Shown here: in pieces, positions 22,987-26,997 of the stretch
Numbering within the stretch: the stretch's first letter is position 1
Layout of the letters: each line of letters begins with the position of its first letter
Assembly (NCBI GenBank): GCA_045638145.1
Contig: JAZUAU010000016.1
Location: 1-26,997, forward strand
DNA: 26,997 nucleotides
Source of the DNA: SFWF01 sp045638145
GTDB taxonomy: Bacteria; Bacillota; Clostridia; Oscillospirales; Acutalibacteraceae
Direction of reading: 5' to 3'
The notes under the pieces: model-generated
The model's input: only the letters and a program-made list of their open reading frames with translations
What the model was told of the DNA's origin: nothing
Databases searched by the model: none
Program-made: the position numbers and the translations under genes

Positions 22987-23024
22987 TATAAACGCTGCTG
23001 CGGCCGTGAAGAATAAAAATCGCC
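22987..23024 (+). repeat. Degenerate duplicate of the secA 3' end
   Basis: 38 bases matching 22871-22908 at 32 positions. TATAAACGCTGCTGCGG is identical, and so is the AAAAATCGCC after the stop. It still reads YKRCCGREE-stop, the end of a SecA-type zinc motif. The 271-base stretch 22901-23171 otherwise holds the terminator, a hairpin and one doubtful short frame. Confidence 0.8.
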
Positions 23025-23040
23025 TTTTGTAATTCTTCAC
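23006..23040. repeat. Hairpin in the gap after secA
   Basis: GTGAAGAAT (23006-23014) and ATTCTTCAC (23032-23040), perfect 9-bp stem, with extra AAAA/TTTT pairing inside the loop. It could help end the leftward lipoprotein operon. Confidence 0.6.
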
Positions 23041-23080
23041 ATAGAACTCTACCCGGTTTTACCAGAGCGGGGTTCGTTTA

Positions 23081-23179
23081 TTATTCGGTTTCGGTATCGA
23101 CAGAGGACTTTTCGGATACAATTGTTGTCGGATTTTTTAAAGTTTCTCTTACTAATTCTCCGCAAACCTCATCAGTCAT
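23081..23179 (-). CDS. 32-codon open frame, doubtful
   Basis: ATG at 23179 overlaps the end of the preceding lipoprotein gene (ATGACTGA). The frame encodes MTDEVCGELVRETLKNPTTI followed by VSEKSSVDTETE. No ribosome binding site is visible. The composition looks protein-like, so it may be a real tail-end small gene or a remnant. Confidence 0.25.
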   Translation of the reverse strand: MTDEVCGELVRETLKNPTTIVSEKSSVDTETE

Positions 23180-23807
23180 ATCCGTAAGGATTAGTTGTCA
23201 GCGTCTTGAAGGTTTCCTTTTTCAAAATCCAACAGTCGGCAGGGTTTTGAACATAAATTTGTATAGTTGTATCTTCAGTATCATACTTAACCCAATAATC
23301 ATAGTCCGATATTTTCGTGTGTTTGTAAATATCAACCTCTTTGCCTAAAATCTTTACCTGCCCATATAGTTCCATTTTGTCCAAATCGGCTTTAATACTA
23401 TTATCCAAAGCAGTAATTCTAATCAGCATTCCCCGACTCTCAGGATAATATATAAAAATTTCCCCTTCCGTTTGATTATATTTTATATCGCTTGGTTCCA
23501 TAGTGTCTATGTAAAGAATATCCTTTTGATCATAAATTTCAAACATTTCTATATATCTGGTAAGCTCGGTTTCGTCATCATCTAATCCTGTTGTTTCTAT
23601 TTGTTCGTAATTACCGTTTTCCAGATTCCATCGTAAAAATGCTAACTCATTAAAGCTATCAAAATAATAAACTACAGTGGGAGGCCTAGGGTGACAGATC
23701 GTGGCTGATCCGCCGCTTGTTTTAGATGTATTTGCTTCCTGCGTATCATCGTAACAACCGCAAAACAACATACAAACTACAAGCATACATACTATTAATT
23801 TATTCAT
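23172..23807 (-). CDS. Putative lipoprotein, function unknown
   Basis: 211 aa. The N terminus MNKLIVCMLVVCMLFCGCYD is a short signal peptide; Cys18 in LFCGC is the likely lipidation site, although the -2 Cys makes the lipobox atypical. The rest is acidic and rich in aromatic residues with alternating hydrophobic positions, suggesting a beta-rich extracytoplasmic domain. No family recognised. The ATG at 23807 has AGGAGGAAT about 5 bases upstream. It is the last clear gene of a leftward operon, 38 bases behind another lipoprotein. Its AT-rich codons resemble the RHS block more than the housekeeping genes. Confidence 0.7.
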   Translation of the reverse strand: MNKLIVCMLVVCMLFCGCYDDTQEANTSKTSGGSATICHPRPPTVVYYFDSFNELAFLRWNLENGNYEQIETTGLDDDETELTRYIEMFEIYDQKDILYIDTMEPSDIKYNQTEGEIFIYYPESRGMLIRITALDNSIKADLDKMELYGQVKILGKEVDIYKHTKISDYDYWVKYDTEDTTIQIYVQNPADCWILKKETFKTLTTNPYGYD

Positions 23808-23845
23808 AATTTGATTCCTCCTAGGTTAATTCCCATCTGCCATTA

Positions 23846-24781
23846 TCAATTAACAGCATCACGAATTCGCTCTGCTTCATCTGAACTTTCTAAAAACAGG
23901 CTGTTTTTGGAAGAAAGAACATAAAACACCGATTCTTTGTCCGGAAGTGCCATCATAACTATATACTGCTTACCTTTTTTAACCGTATTTCTAGAAAAAA
24001 CAATTTCTATCTTATCCTCATCTATTTTCCCTTTCAACACAGAATCTACTCTACACCAATACCATTCAGTTTCATTATAATCACTTCCACCATTATACTC
24101 TATAGGCGTAACAACGGCAATATACGGCGATTCGGACGCAATCTCGGTTATATTATCACTTACGATATATTCTGTGTTATGTTCGTAAAGGTCAGGGTTG
24201 TTCTCCACATAATTTACAACATAATTAACTATATTCTCTCCCTCTTTATAGTTTTCAGAGTGATTAGATATTTGAGATCCATTGTATATCGTTGCTTTTT
24301 CTCCGGGTATTATAATAATGTTGTTCATAGATAAATAACAGGCATTTTTAATATAAACACTGTTTTCTGCTTCCAGCACAAGCAAATATTCCTTACCCTC
24401 ATCGTATTTAGCGGATGTCGGTAGATACGAGCCTCCTCCTTCCGCAACATAAGCTTGATAATTTAACAGTCTTACATAGAATTCTTTTTCGATCGTTTTA
24501 CCTTTTACGATATCCAATGACACAAATTTAAGATCAATGTAGTGTTTCTCTGTAATTTTCTCTCCGGTATATCTGGCGCGAACAATATGCGATGCCCTTG
24601 CAAGGCTTTCCTCGAAAGTCATATACAACGTATGCATCTCCCCGGCAACACTGAACTGATCTTCGTAACTATTACTTGCCTCTTGAGAAGAAACAGTGTT
24701 TTGAGTCTTGCCCTTATCACAGCCGGAAAAACACGTAAACAATAAAACTGCAAATAACACAAAAACAACTGGTCTTTTCAC
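23846..24781 (-). CDS. Putative lipoprotein with two related domains
   Basis: 311 aa. Signal peptide with lipobox CFSGC (Cys21). Residues 63-137 and 218-280 follow the same plan: an opening S-x-[IY]-[IV]-x-[AV] strand, a middle [LV]-D-x-[VL]-x-K-G-K turn (VSLDIVKGK; RVDSVLKGK), a V-x-V-type strand, and a closing [DK]-x-G-K-x-Y-[LI]-V block (YDEGKEYLLVLE; VKKGKQYIVMMA). This looks like an internal duplication of an extracytoplasmic beta-barrel-like domain seen in many clostridial lipoproteins; I cannot name it. The start is GTG 24781. AGGGGG inside the end of the protease gene is its ribosome binding site, and the gap is 4 bases, so it is co-translated with the protease. Confidence 0.75.
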   Translation of the reverse strand: MKRPVVFVLFAVLLFTCFSGCDKGKTQNTVSSQEASNSYEDQFSVAGEMHTLYMTFEESLARASHIVRARYTGEKITEKHYIDLKFVSLDIVKGKTIEKEFYVRLLNYQAYVAEGGGSYLPTSAKYDEGKEYLLVLEAENSVYIKNACYLSMNNIIIIPGEKATIYNGSQISNHSENYKEGENIVNYVVNYVENNPDLYEHNTEYIVSDNITEIASESPYIAVVTPIEYNGGSDYNETEWYWCRVDSVLKGKIDEDKIEIVFSRNTVKKGKQYIVMMALPDKESVFYVLSSKNSLFLESSDEAERIRDAVN

Positions 24782-24785
24782 AACA

Positions 24786-26997
24786 CTAACCCCCTAAATA
24801 CTTGTCGTACATTTGCTTTAAATGATTTATTTCATTTGGCTTCAAGGTATAATCGGAATGTACTCGGTAATACATTACATCTGACGGCGTATCAGAATGG
24901 CCGAAATAACCTAAAGCATGCCCTAATTCATGCGTACAAGTATTCTTAATTTTTGCATCCGAGTAACTTAATGAAGAGTATACAATATATACATTTGCCT
25001 GTATCAAATGTGCTTCAATTTTTATAGAATTTCCATATGTATAATATCCTGTTAAAGGAATCTGATCCGCATAAGTCGTTAATCCAGTTAATCCAGATTG
25101 ATTTGGAAATCCTTTTTTCATTAATTCACTTTTAGTTCCCCCATACATTTTTATATCAGCCTGTGATTCAGTTGTTGCGGACAAAGATATGTTAAGCGCA
25201 TTTCCCCAGCTAGAAACAGCACTAGAATATCCTCCGGCAAAATCAAACTCGGTATTTGAGTTTAGTTTTTGAGAGAATATTGTTGGAGAAGAAGTCCAAT
25301 AGCCGATTGTATCATCCTCCGAGTCGTTCCAATATGATAAAGTTCCTTTACAGTATAATTTCGGCACAACTTGTATTGAAAAAGTAAATCTTTTAAGCGT
25401 AACCTTGTGAACACATTGTACATCCGTAGTCCCCTGAGTAAACGGAGTTATCACTCCTGTAGATGCATCGATTGATACCACTGATGTGTCATAATTTGAA
25501 TATGTAAAATCTGAAGCAGATGACCAAATCGCATTATCAGGGCTCTCCCTAAACTTTACAGTAGTTGTGGATTCAAGCATTACGACAGATTTATGAAACT
25601 CAGTTTGATCATTTAATTCCCTCCCATACATATTGTCTTTACTAATCAATCTCCAAACCCTTGAATAATAAGCGTTTGTTCCGCTTGTGCTTGCGGTTTC
25701 TGTAGTATAGATTGTATTTGCATTAGTAAATAAATATCTAAAATTATAATAATTTCTTATAAGACACCCCGTTCCAGCAGCAATAGAAATATTCCAAATA
25801 CACTTTGAGGGAATGGCAGATTCTGTGACTGTTACCACCGAAATGCCATCGTTAGTAGGATCATCAGGGACTCCTAGATATTTCGTACTGTCTACTGTAG
25901 AACGAATTACAAAACCTGGTTCTACTCTAAATATTTCCCAACGTATAGAAGCACCCAAATTAGTTATTGTGCCGGATACAGGAGCAATATTGGAAGACAA
26001 ATATTGCAAATACTTCCCAAAATACTTATTATTCAAATAATATGTATCCTCAGAAATTGGCAGGGATGATGCTCCGCTATAGGTAACCGAGAGTGACGGC
26101 TTATAGGAAGCTCTGTTAAAGGATGCGAAGGTTTTATGAATATAGGAAGAACCATTTTCTACCGAGGACGATGCCTTGAAGATAATTCCCTTATTGGGAT
26201 TACAGTTTCCCGTTCTCCAACCCTCGACCGCATCGGTAATATTGAATTTGTATCTGTGTGTCGGCGATAGTGAATTCCCGTTGGCATAAGAAACCGTTTT
26301 GGAAGAAAGCAAATCGGAATAACTGTTTGCATTCACGTTTGCCCAACTGACTGTAGATTCGTTCCATTCGTTTCCGGTAAATATGTAACAGGAAATATTT
26401 AACGAGGTCGTTTCACAAAGTATATCTCTAATTTCAACCGTTGCATCTGTTATGGATATATTGCTTCCTAAGTCGTCAAAATCTAAACCCGGGAATTTCA
26501 TAAGAACACGGGATATACCGTAGGTCTGTCTTTTTCCTACCATAATAGAGCCTGAAGTTCCGCTTGAGCCCTCAAGACTGTTTATGGTAACATCAGAAAT
26601 TGCACTGCTTCCGTTACCGTCATAGGTTATTTCAACCGTAGGATCAATTCTTATTGGATAGACTGTATTTTCATCGGCTAAAAATTCAGGATCTATGACT
26701 ATAGTGAGAATATATTCTTCATTTTCTCTCACAGTTCTTGAACACATAGTGCCGAAGGTGTTATTTCTTTCATCGGCAGTAAATATGATAATATCGCCAA
26801 GAGTTGCCTTTATGTTATCGTTTGAATCGACAAGATAATATGAACCGTCTATACATACAAGCTCCAAACCGTTTGTATAAAGTGTAAAATCATACTCGGT
26901 CTGTCCTGTATATTCACTAACGACAATATCCTCTTTAAAACCTGTGTAGGTTAAGGTGTATTCTATTGAAGTTTTATCGTCATAGTTATATGCTACA
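24786..26997 (-). CDS. Secreted DNRLRE-domain protein with C-terminal metzincin-like protease, 5' end missing
   Basis: The frame has no stop up to the window edge. The first possible start inside is TTG 26867, but the residues before it (GFKEDIVVSEYTGQTEYDF) continue the protein, so the gene is partial. Numbered from 26867: DNRLRE domain (about 75-265, with SRVLMKFPGL, NEWNESTVSWAN, GNCNPNKGIIFKAS), a region resembling a ricin-type beta-trefoil (about 270-408), a bacterial Ig-like Big_2 segment (about 428-500), and a protease domain (about 505-693) with HELGHALGYFGH (His646, Glu647, His650, His657) and the Met-turn SDVMYY (Met665). The domains point to a secreted, surface- or glycan-binding metalloprotease; the substrate is unknown. 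It leads an operon with two lipoproteins. Confidence 0.88.
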   Translation of the reverse strand, partial: VAYNYDDKTSIEYTLTYTGFKEDIVVSEYTGQTEYDFTLYTNGLELVCIDGSYYLVDSNDNIKATLGDIIIFTADERNNTFGTMCSRTVRENEEYILTIVIDPEFLADENTVYPIRIDPTVEITYDGNGSSAISDVTINSLEGSSGTSGSIMVGKRQTYGISRVLMKFPGLDFDDLGSNISITDATVEIRDILCETTSLNISCYIFTGNEWNESTVSWANVNANSYSDLLSSKTVSYANGNSLSPTHRYKFNITDAVEGWRTGNCNPNKGIIFKASSSVENGSSYIHKTFASFNRASYKPSLSVTYSGASSLPISEDTYYLNNKYFGKYLQYLSSNIAPVSGTITNLGASIRWEIFRVEPGFVIRSTVDSTKYLGVPDDPTNDGISVVTVTESAIPSKCIWNISIAAGTGCLIRNYYNFRYLFTNANTIYTTETASTSGTNAYYSRVWRLISKDNMYGRELNDQTEFHKSVVMLESTTTVKFRESPDNAIWSSASDFTYSNYDTSVVSIDASTGVITPFTQGTTDVQCVHKVTLKRFTFSIQVVPKLYCKGTLSYWNDSEDDTIGYWTSSPTIFSQKLNSNTEFDFAGGYSSAVSSWGNALNISLSATTESQADIKMYGGTKSELMKKGFPNQSGLTGLTTYADQIPLTGYYTYGNSIKIEAHLIQANVYIVYSSLSYSDAKIKNTCTHELGHALGYFGHSDTPSDVMYYRVHSDYTLKPNEINHLKQMYDKYLGG

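Noticed and set aside
22624..23040. 138-aa frame on the - strand
   Set aside because: Antisense to the secA 3' end, running through the terminator and the duplicated tail.

Overview
The window reads like a chromosomal segment of a Gram-positive, low-to-mid GC bacterium of the class Clostridia, probably Oscillospiraceae-like or a related uncultured gut lineage. This is an inference from strong GGAGG/GAGGTG ribosome binding sites, TTGACA/TATAAT-type promoters, frequent GTG and TTG starts, a Bacillus-type SOS box, lipobox lipoproteins, a SpoVB/MurJ-type flippase and clostridial-style RHS and DNRLRE surface proteins. I see no rRNA, tRNA or CRISPR array.

Left accessory block (1-4280, + strand): the 3' end of an RHS-repeat gene with a glycine-zipper-like C-terminal tip, a two-helix membrane protein, a second RHS core fragment that has lost its 5' end and carries a different tip, a four-helix membrane protein, a 37-codon mini-ORF and a lipoprotein. 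The layout resembles an Rhs gene followed by an orphan toxin-tip/immunity cassette. Copies of a short GGGACGGTT element are scattered through it. Three of them supply the last codons and the TAG stop of three unrelated genes, and three sit in the loops of hairpins whose stems differ in sequence but stay complementary.

Central core block (4283-22900): phosphoglucomutase translationally coupled to a DUF5662 protein (-); DNA polymerase IV coupled to an 81-aa protein behind an SOS box (-); a CpsB/YwqE-type PHP phosphatase (+); a response regulator/sensor kinase pair (-); lepA, a broken REP-associated tyrosine transposase, a MOP-family flippase and a HAD phosphatase (+); a 58-aa glycine-rich protein (-); the biosynthetic operon proB-proA-asnB (-); and secA (+). 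These are mostly housekeeping genes in short operons separated by clear promoters and intrinsic terminators.

Right block (22901-26997): a partial duplication of the secA 3' end, then a leftward operon of a large secreted DNRLRE/metzincin-like protease (5' end beyond the window) and two lipoproteins. With the RHS block, this frames the housekeeping core with secreted or surface-exposed accessory genes.
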